Shown one piece after another: positions 7,282 to 15,840 of a stretch of DNA of 50,402 nt (position 1 is the first letter of the stretch; the number at the start of each line of letters is the position of its first letter). Source of the DNA: an uncultured Eubacteriales bacterium (lineage in GTDB: Bacteria; Bacillota; Clostridia; Oscillospirales; Acutalibacteraceae); contig CAJKBQ010000021.1 of NCBI GenBank assembly GCA_905198155.1, forward strand, positions 1-50,402. Direction: 5' to 3'. The position numbers and the translations under genes are program-made. The notes below the pieces were generated by a model. That model saw only the letters and a list, made by a program, of their open reading frames with translations, made no database searches and had not been told where the DNA came from.

Positions 7282-8973
7282 ATGAATTCCTGTGAAAACC
7301 CCATTGTGCTGACGGACGGCGACGTCCGATTTCGGCTGGACACCGACGCCGTCCCCGGCTGGTGCGGCGGATGGATGACGCTGTCCGCTGCCGGTACGCT
7401 GCCCGTGCCGGACACACAGCCCGGCGACCGGCTGATTCTGCCGGTGGACGAAGGCATTGCGCTGCCGGTGGACGTGCCGACAGACCCCGGCGAATTCGCG
7501 CTCGACGGCCTGACCCGCGCCCGCAATTGCCGCGAAAAAACGCTGAACCTATTCCTGATGGAGCGCGGCGGCAAGTGCCTGGCGATCACCACCGACAGCG
7601 GACTGCACACCGGCTACGCGCTGCGCTGGGCGGACGGGCGGTACCACCTGACCCTCACGTCCGACGCGCCCGTCACGGTGCGGTACCGAATCTTTGGCAC
7701 GGCGGCGGCCGCCTGCCGCGCGTACCGGGCGATGCGCCCCGCCGCCGTCCCGCTCCGCGACAAAATCGCACGCACGCCTGCGCTGGCGCAGCTGATCGGC
7801 GGCGCAATTTTTTGGGTGTGGAACGACGGGTACGACGAAGTAATGTACGCCGACCGCGACACCGACCGCGTGCCGGACACCGGCGGCGCGATGCTGGACG
7901 TCGCCGCCGATCTGCACGCAAACGGCGTGGACCGTGCGATGTTCGGGCTGTTTTTCGACGGCGATTCGCGCCTGGCGCAGCCGTTGGCGGAGCGGTTCGG
8001 GTACCTGGCGACGCAGTACGACAATTACAACGACGTGCTGAACCCTGCGCTGGTCGGCGTGGTGCCCACCAATCGCGTCCGCAACTGCGGCTACACCGCC
8101 CGCCGGATGAAGGATTACCCCGCCGGAATCGCCCGCAGCCGCAGCGGCGAATTGGCTTCCGCGTGGGCACTCAAAGGGTTCGACGGGCAGTTTCACGCCC
8201 AAAATGCGCTCTGCCCCGCCGTTGCGGCGCAGCGGATGCGCGAAGAGATTCCGCCGATTCTGACGCAGTACCCCGCATACCGCGGCCGGTTCATCGACGT
8301 GTACGGCACGGGCGTCGGCGAATGCTTTGACCCTCGCCACCCGCTGACCGTTGACGACTGCCTGACCGTCAAGCGCGGCGCATTTGCATCGCTGCGCGAT
8401 ATGGGGCTGATCGTCGGGACGGAGGACGGGTTCGAAGATCTGATCGACGACCTGGACTACGCCGAAGGGCTGCACAGCCCGGTGGTGTTCCGCAACCGGG
8501 ACGCCGGACGGAACCATGCGCACGTCTACACCGATGCGCAGGAAGCCCATATTGCGCGCTATATGCTGCACCCGGCGTACCGGTTCCCGATGCTGGAGCT
8601 GGTGTATCACGACTGCATTCTGGCGTTCCCGTACTGGGGCGATTCCACGGAGATGTCCCCCGCGCAGATCCGCCGCAAAACGCTGTTTGCCTGCCTGTAC
8701 GGCTGCCCGCCGCTGTATTCGTTCACCGTCGGGAACTATCCGCGGCTGCGCGGCGCAATTTTGGACAGTTACCGGACGATTTCGGCTGTTCACCGCGCCG
8801 TCGGGCTGATGGAAATGACGGATTTTGGTGTTCTGACGCCGGATTGCACCGTTCAGCGCGCCGTATTTGGGGATGAAATCGAAGTGATCGTCAATTTCGG
8901 CGACCGGGCGTATGAAGCCGACGGGCGGCGGCTGGAACCGCTCGGGCTGCATTGGGGAGCGATTCGGAAATGA
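7282..8973 (+). CDS. GH129/GH101-related glycoside hydrolase
   Basis: This 563-residue protein resembles GH129 enzymes (related to GH101), whose studied members are alpha-N-acetylgalactosaminidases acting on mucin-type glycans. The supporting blocks are RFIDVYGTGVGECFDPRHP, with a candidate nucleophile Asp339, and GLIVGTEDG, with a candidate acid/base Glu381. A third block, MLELVYHDCILAFPYWGD, precedes a conserved LYGCPPLYSF. The N terminus (1-150) is a beta-rich domain. No signal peptide is present, so it is cytoplasmic. The start is the ATG after GGAGACGAAGTAC; the longer open frame upstream runs across the promoter. It is translationally coupled (ATGA) to the transporter gene. The actual substrate is uncertain. 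Confidence 0.72.
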   Translation: MNSCENPIVLTDGDVRFRLDTDAVPGWCGGWMTLSAAGTLPVPDTQPGDRLILPVDEGIALPVDVPTDPGEFALDGLTRARNCREKTLNLFLMERGGKCLAITTDSGLHTGYALRWADGRYHLTLTSDAPVTVRYRIFGTAAAACRAYRAMRPAAVPLRDKIARTPALAQLIGGAIFWVWNDGYDEVMYADRDTDRVPDTGGAMLDVAADLHANGVDRAMFGLFFDGDSRLAQPLAERFGYLATQYDNYNDVLNPALVGVVPTNRVRNCGYTARRMKDYPAGIARSRSGELASAWALKGFDGQFHAQNALCPAVAAQRMREEIPPILTQYPAYRGRFIDVYGTGVGECFDPRHPLTVDDCLTVKRGAFASLRDMGLIVGTEDGFEDLIDDLDYAEGLHSPVVFRNRDAGRNHAHVYTDAQEAHIARYMLHPAYRFPMLELVYHDCILAFPYWGDSTEMSPAQIRRKTLFACLYGCPPLYSFTVGNYPRLRGAILDSYRTISAVHRAVGLMEMTDFGVLTPDCTVQRAVFGDEIEVIVNFGDRAYEADGRRLEPLGLHWGAIRK

Positions 8974-9848
8974 AATATCTGCTGATCCCGCTGCTGTCCG
9001 TGATGGCGCTGACGAAAATCACGCTCCAGGCGCGGTTTTCCAAACACGCCGGTACCGGCCTGCCCGACCGGATGCTGTTCAACGCGATGATGTTTGCCGC
9101 GGGCGCGCTCCCGCTGCTGCCGATGCTGGCAGCGACGGCGGTTTCCGCCGCCACTGTTTGGGCGGGCATTGCAATGGGTGTGCTGTCCGCCGCGTTCCAG
9201 CTGAGCTACGTCTGCGCATTCGCCAAGGGGAATATGGCGCTGACGGTGCTCATCAACAATTTTTCGATGCTGCTGCCGACGGCGGTGTCCGCCGTGGTGC
9301 TGCACGAGCCGTTCGGTACGTTCAAAATCATCGGCGCCGCGCTGGCGGTTGCTGCCTGCTGCCTGTCTGCCGCGCCGACGCCGCGCACCGGAACCGACGG
9401 CACCGCCGGAAACGGCGCATGGCTGGCACTGACGCTGCTGTCGTTTTTGTGCAACGGGCTGATCGGCATCACGCAGAAGGTTTACGCCACCCGCACTGCG
9501 CCGCAGGTGTTCGCGTTTGTCGCGGTCGCGTACCTGACGGCTGCGGCAGCGATGCTCCCGGTCTGGGCGGTCGCGCACCACCGTCAGCCGGCGGCGGCGC
9601 GCACCAAGCTGTCCGTCCGGGCGCTGCTGCCCGGCGCGGCGGTCGGCGTGCTGCTCGGCGCATTTCAGTGCGTGAACACCTACGCCAACGGCGTGCTGCC
9701 CGGCACGCTGCTGTACCCGGCGTACAACTGCACCGTATCGGCGATGACTGCGCTGGTGGGGCGGTTTTTCTTCCGCGAACGGCTGACCGTCCGCCAATGG
9801 ATCGGCGTAGGGATCGGCGTTGCGGCGGTCGGCGTGCTGTGTGTGTGA
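8970..9848 (+). CDS. DMT/EamA-family transporter
   Basis: This 292-residue inner-membrane protein has about ten hydrophobic spans arranged as two EamA repeats, as in drug/metabolite exporters. The second repeat ends LLYPAYNCTVSAMTALVGR followed by RERLTVRQWIGVGIGVAAVGVLCV. I place the start at the ATG that overlaps the GH129 stop codon (ATGA), with GGGGAG nine bases upstream. A start 18 bases earlier is possible but has no SD. It probably moves a product or substrate linked to the GH129-like enzyme. The last third of the gene is duplicated as a decayed fragment just downstream. Confidence 0.85.
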   Translation: MKYLLIPLLSVMALTKITLQARFSKHAGTGLPDRMLFNAMMFAAGALPLLPMLAATAVSAATVWAGIAMGVLSAAFQLSYVCAFAKGNMALTVLINNFSMLLPTAVSAVVLHEPFGTFKIIGAALAVAACCLSAAPTPRTGTDGTAGNGAWLALTLLSFLCNGLIGITQKVYATRTAPQVFAFVAVAYLTAAAAMLPVWAVAHHRQPAAARTKLSVRALLPGAAVGVLLGAFQCVNTYANGVLPGTLLYPAYNCTVSAMTALVGRFFFRERLTVRQWIGVGIGVAAVGVLCV

Positions 9849-9909
9849 GCAATCTGCGAAAAATCGGTGAACCGGCGGAGTCCCGTTTGCGGTTCACCGG
9901 TTCAAAGAT

Positions 9910-9932
9910 CCGCCGTCGGGCGGGCCTTTTTT
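9910..9932 (+). terminator. Terminator of the GH129-transporter operon
   Basis: Hairpin CCGCC-GTCG-GGCGG is followed by GCC and six Ts. A second inverted repeat, GGTGAACCG...CGGTTCACC (9870-9898), lies just before it. Confidence 0.75.
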
Positions 9933-9944
9933 GGGTTGCGGCGG

Positions 9945-10150
9945 TGCGGCACTGCCAACCGGCAGCAGCGCGCACCAAATTATCCGTCCGGGCGCTGCTG
10001 CCCGGCACGCTGCTGTACCCGGCGTACAACTGCACCGTGTCGGCACTGACCGCGCTGGTGGGGCGGTTTTGCTTCCGGGAGCGGCTGACCGTCCGCCAAT
10101 GGATCGGCGTAGGGATCGGCGTTGCGGCGGTCGGTGTGCTGTGTGTGTGA
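9945..10150 (+). pseudogene. Decayed duplicate of the EamA transporter 3' end
   Basis: This stretch repeats the last part of the transporter gene (about 9575-9848), including the stop codon and the GAGCAAT that follows. The final 75 bases are almost identical. It has no start codon or SD. It lacks 69 bases (23 codons, in frame) that lie between two CTGCCCGGC direct repeats in the intact copy (9627-9635 and 9696-9704), so the deletion most likely arose by recombination or slippage between them. It lies after the terminator and is convergent with the RraA-like gene. Confidence 0.85.
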
Positions 10151-10160
10151 GCAATCGGCG

Positions 10161-11096
10161 TTACAGCGCCGACTGCGTATCCGTGGGGTCGCCGTCGCGC
10201 GCCAGCTGATATTCCCGCGTCCAGTCAATGCTGCGGTACGGTTCGCCGCGCGGATCGGTGCGGATGAATTCCGTCAGCAGGTCGAGCATCTCGGTTGTCC
10301 AGGTGTTGCGGTCGATTTGTGCGGTGGTAAATTTGTTCTGGGTAATCATTTCGAACCCGAACAGGTCTTTCACCTGCGTTTTGGCGCCGCTGTCCACCAC
10401 GTCCATCACCAGCTGCGGCGGGATGAACAGGACGCCGCCGCTGCACCCGTACACCACGTCGCCCGGCAGGCAAAGCGCCGCGTGTTCGCCGCTGCCGATG
10501 CGCGCCGGGGTGTTGAACCCGGTCATCACAAAGTCCCGGATCGGCGTGGGGTCGATCCCGCGGTAATAAACCTGGGTGTCCGGCACTTTCTGCATTTGCT
10601 CCACGTCGCGCACGCCGCCCCAGATCACTGCGCCGCCGGTGTGCGTTTTGGCGTGGACGGCGGTCGTCAGGTTGCCGCCCAGGAACGTGCCTTTGTAGAT
10701 TTTGTCGAACATATCGACCACCAGCACGTCGCGGTCGGTCAGCGAATCGATTACCCACTGGTTCGGCGTGCCGGTGCGGCCTTCGGCGGCGGCCTGCGCA
10801 AACGACGCGGCGTAATAGTCCGGGCGCGTCGGCGCATACACTGCCGTCACCGCCCGGCCGATCAGTTTGCAGCGCACCTGGCCGTCGGCGTCGAACTCCG
10901 GGTGCAGGCTGTGCAGCCCGCCGACGAACTGGTTTTCGTACCCCAGCACAAAAATCGGCTTCCACAGTTCTTCCAGCGTCATTGTGTACAGCGCGTCCAG
11001 GTAGCGATCCGGCACTTTTGGCCGGCCGTCCGGGAAACGTTCGCCCGTCCACGACGGGGTCAGTGCAATAATATCGTCCCGATTGTTAAACTGCAT
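10161..11096 (-). CDS. RraA-like family protein
   Basis: This 311-residue protein belongs to the RraA/HMG-aldolase-like fold. The block FLGGNLTTAVHAKTHTGGAV followed by IWGGVRDVEQM is the family core, with the conserved Arg/Asp pair. Members include 4-hydroxy-4-methyl-2-oxoglutarate and oxaloacetate lyases, and proteins once described as RNase E regulators. At 311 residues it is longer than the typical 160-230, with extensions at both ends. The start is the ATG after AAGGAGG; the longer frame has no SD. It closes an apparent operon with a GH10 enzyme and an enolase-superfamily dehydratase, so an aldolase or lyase step on a sugar-acid product is a reasonable inference. Confidence 0.75.
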   Translation of the reverse strand: MQFNNRDDIIALTPSWTGERFPDGRPKVPDRYLDALYTMTLEELWKPIFVLGYENQFVGGLHSLHPEFDADGQVRCKLIGRAVTAVYAPTRPDYYAASFAQAAAEGRTGTPNQWVIDSLTDRDVLVVDMFDKIYKGTFLGGNLTTAVHAKTHTGGAVIWGGVRDVEQMQKVPDTQVYYRGIDPTPIRDFVMTGFNTPARIGSGEHAALCLPGDVVYGCSGGVLFIPPQLVMDVVDSGAKTQVKDLFGFEMITQNKFTTAQIDRNTWTTEMLDLLTEFIRTDPRGEPYRSIDWTREYQLARDGDPTDTQSAL

Positions 11097-11210
11097 ATTG
11101 CATTCCTCCTTGCGTTCTCTATTATCGCACGGCGGCAGCGCGGATTCCACCGCGATCTGCCGCCTTTTTGATGCAATTGTCCGAAATTACGCGGGGATTG
11201 CCGCGTCCGG

Positions 11211-12551
11211 TTATTCGCCGTCCAGCACCACACGCACGGCACCGCCGTCTTTGCCGAAATGCACGGTCTGCACCGTTGTTCTGCCGTTGGCGGTAACGGT
11301 CAGGCGGTAGGTGCCGTAAAATGCGCGGAGCGATACCGTGCCGTCGGCGGTTTCGGCCGAAGCGCTGGTGTGCCATTCTTTGTGGATCAGGTCGCGCAGC
11401 GCGTAGAATGCCGGTTTGGGCGAACCGTCGAACCGCAGCAGCCCGCCGTACAAATAGTTTTCCCCGGCGGTCATGTCGCCCTGCGGCGCAAACGCGGCGT
11501 ACCCGTCGATCATGTTCCAATAGATGATGCTTTCCATATGCTCGGACGCAAACCAGATGCGGTACAGCTCCCGCAGCATCTGCGCCTGAATTGCTTCGTC
11601 TTCCGGATCTGTCGAATAGGCGGGGATGGTGATTTCGGTGATTTGCATCGGCTTGCCGAAATCGCCGTAGCGATCCAGCACCTGCCAGATATGCTGCGGG
11701 TTGTACCGCGTTTTGCCCGATTCGGCTTCTTTTTCGCGATGCGCGAATATGTGGAACTGGAAGCCGATGGTGTCGATCGGCGCGCCTTTGAGCAGCGCCC
11801 GCTCGATTTCCATGTAATACTGACTGCGGTCGCCGTGGAACCCTTCCCAAATGCCGTGCGCTTCGTTGACGATCAGCTCGTTCAGCGGGAAGTGGCGCCG
11901 CGCGGTTTCAAAGCTCCACTCCATGTTGTCCCGTTCCCAGAAAAACGGCGTGGCCTGCCGGTTTTCGCGCAGCCTGGAATAGTGGCCGCACAGCAGTTCG
12001 TTCGTCACTTCCCAGCCGTGAATGCGGCCGCGGTAGCGCGCTGCCAGCTCGGCCATGCGTTTGTCCAGCAGCCGTTTCACCGCACCGACTTCCTGCGGCA
12101 CCCACAGCGGTGTCCACACGTCGTAGTTCAGGCAGTGCGCTTTGGGGCGGATGCCGTTCGCTTCGCAGTATTCCAGGCACAGGTCGGGCGCGGGGCGGCG
12201 GTAGACGCGCGGGCTGTCCGCCGCAAAGCGCGGCTTGCCCTGCTCCGGCTCCAAATCGCACCAGTAAAACGGCAGCGTCGCGGCGTTGAACACCTGCCGG
12301 AACGTGTCGCGGTAGTGCGCGTTTTGTTCCGGGGTGTTGAATTCGTCGAGCATAAACAGGTTCGCGCCGAAATTGAAATCGTGATCCACCTGCTCGGCCT
12401 GTACCCGGACGTGCTGCACCGGCTGCATCGACCGGTCGTAGAATTGCAGCACTAGGTCGCCTTTGCGGAACCGCTCGATTCCGTCGGCGACGTATGCATC
12501 CGTCCATGCGCGCTGACTGTCAAATTCGCGCAATACTTCTTTCCGATTCAT
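11211..12551 (-). CDS. GH10-family glycoside hydrolase (endo-xylanase-like)
   Basis: This 446-residue protein has a (beta/alpha)8 domain at about 50-400 with the GH10 acid/base Glu185 (GWEVTNELLCG) and nucleophile Glu306 (MQITEITIP). GH10 enzymes hydrolyse beta-1,4-xylan or xylo-oligosaccharides. No signal peptide is seen, so it should act in the cytoplasm on imported oligosaccharides. The N terminus carries a short beta domain (about 30-55) and the C terminus a small beta domain. GGAGG precedes the ATG. It sits 22 bases after the enolase-superfamily gene and 114 bases before the RraA-like gene, all on the same strand. Confidence 0.85.
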   Translation of the reverse strand: MNRKEVLREFDSQRAWTDAYVADGIERFRKGDLVLQFYDRSMQPVQHVRVQAEQVDHDFNFGANLFMLDEFNTPEQNAHYRDTFRQVFNAATLPFYWCDLEPEQGKPRFAADSPRVYRRPAPDLCLEYCEANGIRPKAHCLNYDVWTPLWVPQEVGAVKRLLDKRMAELAARYRGRIHGWEVTNELLCGHYSRLRENRQATPFFWERDNMEWSFETARRHFPLNELIVNEAHGIWEGFHGDRSQYYMEIERALLKGAPIDTIGFQFHIFAHREKEAESGKTRYNPQHIWQVLDRYGDFGKPMQITEITIPAYSTDPEDEAIQAQMLRELYRIWFASEHMESIIYWNMIDGYAAFAPQGDMTAGENYLYGGLLRFDGSPKPAFYALRDLIHKEWHTSASAETADGTVSLRAFYGTYRLTVTANGRTTVQTVHFGKDGGAVRVVLDGE

Positions 12552-12572
12552 AATTTTGTTCCTCCGTTTTTT

Positions 12573-13922
12573 TTACGACCAGATGCGGTCGTTGGCAAAC
12601 TCGGTATCCCACGCGCCGGTCGGTTCCCACAGCCCCGGAATGCGCGGGTTGATGTGCGCGCGCAGCACGGCTTCGTCCACGTCGTCGAACCCCAGACCCG
12701 GTTTGTCCGGCACCCGGATGAAGCCGTCGCGGATCAGCGGATCCGGCAGACCCGTCACCATGCTGCTCCACCACGGGACGTCCACCGAGTGGAATTCCAG
12801 CGCCAGGCAGTGGTACATGGCGGCGCACGTCTGCACCGCCGCCATACACGCGACCGGGCTTTCCGCCATATGCACTGCTACCGCGACGCCGTGCTCGTCC
12901 GCCAAGTCGGCGATTTTTTTCAGTTCCAGCGCGCCGCCGCACGTCAGGATGTCCGGGTGGATGACCGACACGCCGCCCGCTTCGATCAGCGGCCGGAAGC
13001 TCTCTTTGAGGTACATATCCTCGCCGGTGCAGACCGGGATGCAGGTGCTGCTGCGCAGGCGGACGTACTGGTCGGTGTACATCCACGGGATCATGTCCTC
13101 CATCCACGCCAGGTTGTACGGTTCCATCCGCCGGGCAAAGCGGATGCAGTCTTCGACGCACACATGGCCGAAATGGTCGATCGCCAGCGGCACTTCATAC
13201 CCGATGACACTGCGCACCTCGCGGACGTAGTTTTCGAGGAAATCCAACCCTTTTTCGGTGAGGTGAATCCCGGTGAAGGGGTGCGCCGTGTGCACCAAGT
13301 CGTAGCTTTTCTGCGCTTTTACCATCTCCGGCGTCACGGAGCCGCCCTGCACGTTCAGCAGGTGCGGGGCGCAGCGCTTCATCTCGTCGATCAGCCCCAG
13401 CGGCGCGTTCAGGCAGCCCGGTTCGTCCATCAGCAGCCCGATGCCCAGATCCATTTTCAGGAACGTGAATCCCATGTCCATGCGTTTTTTCAGCGCGCGC
13501 CCCATGTCGGCGCCGGTGTGCCTGCCGTCCACGTCGGTGTCGGCATACACGCGGATTTCGTCGCGGAATTTGCCGCCCAGCAGCTGGTACAGCGGCACGC
13601 CGTACGCCTTGCCCGCCAGATCCCACAGGGCAATTTCGATCCCGCTGACGCCGCCGCCCTGGCGCGACGGGCCGCCGAACTGCTTGATCTTGCGGAAAAT
13701 TCTGTCTACATTGCACGGGTTTTCGCCCAGGATGCGGCTTTTGAGCATGGCGGCATACGTTTTGCTGGACGCGTCGCGCACCTCGCCGTAGCCGGTGATG
13801 CCCTGGTTGGTTTCGATACGCAGCAGCGTGCACCGCTTGGGCGCGCCGTCGATGTCCACAAACCGCATATCCGTAATTTTCAGCTCCGACGGCGCGGAGC
13901 AGCGGTTGACCATTTGATTCAT
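12573..13922 (-). CDS. Mandelate racemase/muconate lactonizing (enolase) superfamily dehydratase
   Basis: This 449-residue protein has the enolase-superfamily capping domain (about 14-130) and barrel. Metal ligands are Asp249 (AIDHFGH), Glu275 (WMEDMIPW) and Glu301 (CTGED). General acid/base candidates are Lys156 in KMD, His251 and His351 (AVHMAESP), a pattern like sugar-acid dehydratases of the D-galactonate or mannonate type. The substrate is not determined. The ATG start (MNQMVNRC) has AAAGGA about 15 bases upstream; the longer frame runs back over the divergent promoter. It heads an operon with GH10 and RraA-like genes and is divergent from an AraC regulator. Confidence 0.82.
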   Translation of the reverse strand: MNQMVNRCSAPSELKITDMRFVDIDGAPKRCTLLRIETNQGITGYGEVRDASSKTYAAMLKSRILGENPCNVDRIFRKIKQFGGPSRQGGGVSGIEIALWDLAGKAYGVPLYQLLGGKFRDEIRVYADTDVDGRHTGADMGRALKKRMDMGFTFLKMDLGIGLLMDEPGCLNAPLGLIDEMKRCAPHLLNVQGGSVTPEMVKAQKSYDLVHTAHPFTGIHLTEKGLDFLENYVREVRSVIGYEVPLAIDHFGHVCVEDCIRFARRMEPYNLAWMEDMIPWMYTDQYVRLRSSTCIPVCTGEDMYLKESFRPLIEAGGVSVIHPDILTCGGALELKKIADLADEHGVAVAVHMAESPVACMAAVQTCAAMYHCLALEFHSVDVPWWSSMVTGLPDPLIRDGFIRVPDKPGLGFDDVDEAVLRAHINPRIPGLWEPTGAWDTEFANDRIWS

Positions 13923-13987
13923 GAGCGGAACCGTCCTTTCCGAATGGCAAAATTTCAGCTTTGCACCCGTCCGCGCGCCGAAAGCGC

Positions 13988-14016
13988 TTGACCGGCGCGG
14001 CCGGACGGTGTATAAT
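13988..14016 (+). promoter_or_regulatory. Promoter of the AraC gene at 14110
   Basis: TTGACC (13988-13993) and TATAAT (14011-14016) are separated by 17 bases. The -35 is preceded by CGAAAGCG, a context shared with other promoters in the window. Confidence 0.8.
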
Positions 14017-14109
14017 ATGATTGTACGCCAGAACGAGCCGAACTTCAACAAGTATCTTCGATTTTTTGCAAACAATCTTACGAATTTTGCGTATATCCGG
14101 AGGCCGATT

Positions 14110-14991
14110 ATGGAAATCCGCGCTTGGTACATTCCCGAAAACCCTGCCCGCCGCTTTTTGCTGAAACTGTTCAACGTCCGCGTCCCCGCCGGGACGCGCG
14201 CGTTCCGCACGCACCAGCACATTCACTTTGAAATCGCGCTGTTCCGCGCCGGGGCGGGCACCTACACCACCGCGCGCACCGCCTACCCCATCCGGCCGGG
14301 CGATGTGTTTGTCTTCGCCAGCAACGAGGTCCACTGCATCACCGAAATCACCGCGCCGCTCGACCTGATGAACGTCCATTTTGAACCGCGGTTTTTGTGG
14401 TCGGGCAGCGGTTCGGCCGCGCCGGGCAGCGAGCTGCTGTGCTACGCGCATAATCCGGAATTTTCCAATCGGCTGAACCCGGACACGCCCGCCGCCGACC
14501 GCATCCGCGCGCTGCTGCGCGAAACCGAACGGGAATTGACCGACCGCGCCCCGGAGTACGAAACGATGGTGCGCGTGAAGCTGAGCGAAATTTTCGTCCG
14601 GCTGCTGCGCGGGTGCGCGTACGGCGACGCGCTGCCGGTCAACCAGACGCAGCTGCGCCACCTGGACGCCATCCGCCGCGCGACGGACTATATTTCCGAG
14701 CATTTGACCGAGCCGCTGACGCTGGCGGAAATCGCCGCGCAGGCGCAGATGAGCCCCAATTATTTTTCCGCCGTGTTCCGCGCGGTGCGCGCGATTCCGC
14801 TGTGGGACTATGTTTCTGAGCAGCGGGTGGCCGAGGCGATGCGCCGCATCGACGCGGGGACGGAATCGATGCTGACCGTCGCGATGCAGTCGGGGTTCAA
14901 CAACACCGCCAATTTCAACAAGACGTTCCGCCGCTACACCGGCCGCACGCCCAGCGAGTACCGCCGCCATGGGAGCGCGATTTTGTACTGA
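14110..14991 (+). CDS. AraC-family transcriptional regulator
   Basis: This 293-residue regulator has an N-terminal cupin sensor (about 15-100; HQHIHFEIALFRAG, IRPGDVFVFASNEVH) and a C-terminal double HTH at about 190-290 (LAEIAAQAQMSPNYFSAVFRA... SGFNNTANFNKTFRRYTGRTPSEYR). It is divergent from the enolase-superfamily/GH10/RraA operon and probably controls it. The start is the ATG after CGGAGG; the longer frame begins before the promoter. No terminator is evident between it and the next promoter. Confidence 0.88.
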   Translation: MEIRAWYIPENPARRFLLKLFNVRVPAGTRAFRTHQHIHFEIALFRAGAGTYTTARTAYPIRPGDVFVFASNEVHCITEITAPLDLMNVHFEPRFLWSGSGSAAPGSELLCYAHNPEFSNRLNPDTPAADRIRALLRETERELTDRAPEYETMVRVKLSEIFVRLLRGCAYGDALPVNQTQLRHLDAIRRATDYISEHLTEPLTLAEIAAQAQMSPNYFSAVFRAVRAIPLWDYVSEQRVAEAMRRIDAGTESMLTVAMQSGFNNTANFNKTFRRYTGRTPSEYRRHGSAILY

Positions 14992-15024
14992 ACGCAGAAA
15001 ATCCGGGCAATCGCGCGAAATCGC

Positions 15025-15053
15025 TTGCAATCGACGCGATTTTTCGGTATACT
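15025..15053 (+). promoter_or_regulatory. Promoter of the sigma-like membrane protein gene
   Basis: TTGCAA (15025-15030) and TATACT (15048-15053) are separated by 17 bases. The sequence CGAAATCGC directly precedes the -35. Confidence 0.75.
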
Positions 15054-15095
15054 TAATGATAGAAATGCAGACCGCCAGAAAGGACGAAAAAAACA

Positions 15096-15800
15096 ATGGA
15101 ACAAACCAATTTTGAGCAAATGCTGGACGCTTTGGCGCAGGGCGACCGCACCGCGTTCCAGCAGTTTTACGATCAGTACGGGCTGCCGGTGTACCGGTAT
15201 CTGCTGGACAAAACCGGCGACACGGCGCGCACCCGCCGGCTGTGGAAGGACGTGTTCCGCACGCTGATGGATCGGATGCGCGCCGAGCCGAAGCCCGACC
15301 TGCCGCTGCTGCTGCTGACCGCGCTGGCGGATTTGCAGCTGGACGCCGATTCCGGCCGCGAATCGGTCGAAACGCAGGCGGAGCGGCTGTCTACCGAATG
15401 GGTGGACGAGCTGAGCACGGCCGATGCGCCGGCGGAAGCGCCTGAACCGCCTGCCGCGCCGGTGGAATCGCCGGAAGCGCCCGAATCTCCGGAACCGCCT
15501 GCGCCGGAAGCCGACACCATCCAGTGGCCGGATCTTTCCGCCGCTGCGATGCCGTACGAAGCGCCTGCGCCGTCCGCGCCGGAGGCGGATGCGCCGTCTG
15601 CGGATGCGCCGCGTGCAGATGCGCCGAAGCCGACGCACCGGTGCGGATGGGTCGCGCTGCTGATTGTGCTGATCGTCATCGGCGTCGTCGCGCTGTGGAT
15701 TGGCGCGGGATTTGCGATGACCGGCGGCATTCTGCCGTACTTCGATTTGGGATATTCGTGGTTCAACCGCGTGATTTTCCCGCTGTTTCCGCTGACATAA
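15096..15800 (+). CDS. Sigma-70 region-2-like protein fused to a Pro/Ala-rich linker and membrane span
   Basis: This 234-residue protein has an N terminus (about 5-60) resembling ECF sigma region 2 (LAQGDRTAFQQFYDQYGLPVYRYL), but region 4, needed for -35 binding, is missing. Residues about 110-180 are rich in Pro, Ala and Glu. Residues about 184-206 form a single membrane span, followed by a short tail. It therefore cannot be a normal sigma factor. It may be a membrane-tethered decoy, a regulatory partner, or a protein whose sigma likeness is only structural. AAAGGAC precedes the ATG. It is transcribed alone and ends at a hairpin terminator. No anti-sigma gene is next to it. Confidence 0.65.
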   Translation: MEQTNFEQMLDALAQGDRTAFQQFYDQYGLPVYRYLLDKTGDTARTRRLWKDVFRTLMDRMRAEPKPDLPLLLLTALADLQLDADSGRESVETQAERLSTEWVDELSTADAPAEAPEPPAAPVESPEAPESPEPPAPEADTIQWPDLSAAAMPYEAPAPSAPEADAPSADAPRADAPKPTHRCGWVALLIVLIVIGVVALWIGAGFAMTGGILPYFDLGYSWFNRVIFPLFPLT

Positions 15801-15806
15801 AAATTT

Positions 15807-15840
15807 GACCGCCCGGGGACGCCCGAGCGGTCGATTTTTT
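15807..15840. terminator. Bidirectional terminator
   Basis: Stem GACCGC/GCGGTC encloses CCGGGGACGCCCGA and is followed by ATTTTTT on the plus strand and AAATTTTT on the minus strand. It overlaps the stop codon of the convergent DUF4173 gene by two bases. Confidence 0.85.

Noticed and set aside
9849..10160. Possible second complete transporter gene
   Set aside because: The copy has no start codon or SD and lacks 23 codons of the core; it is a fragment.
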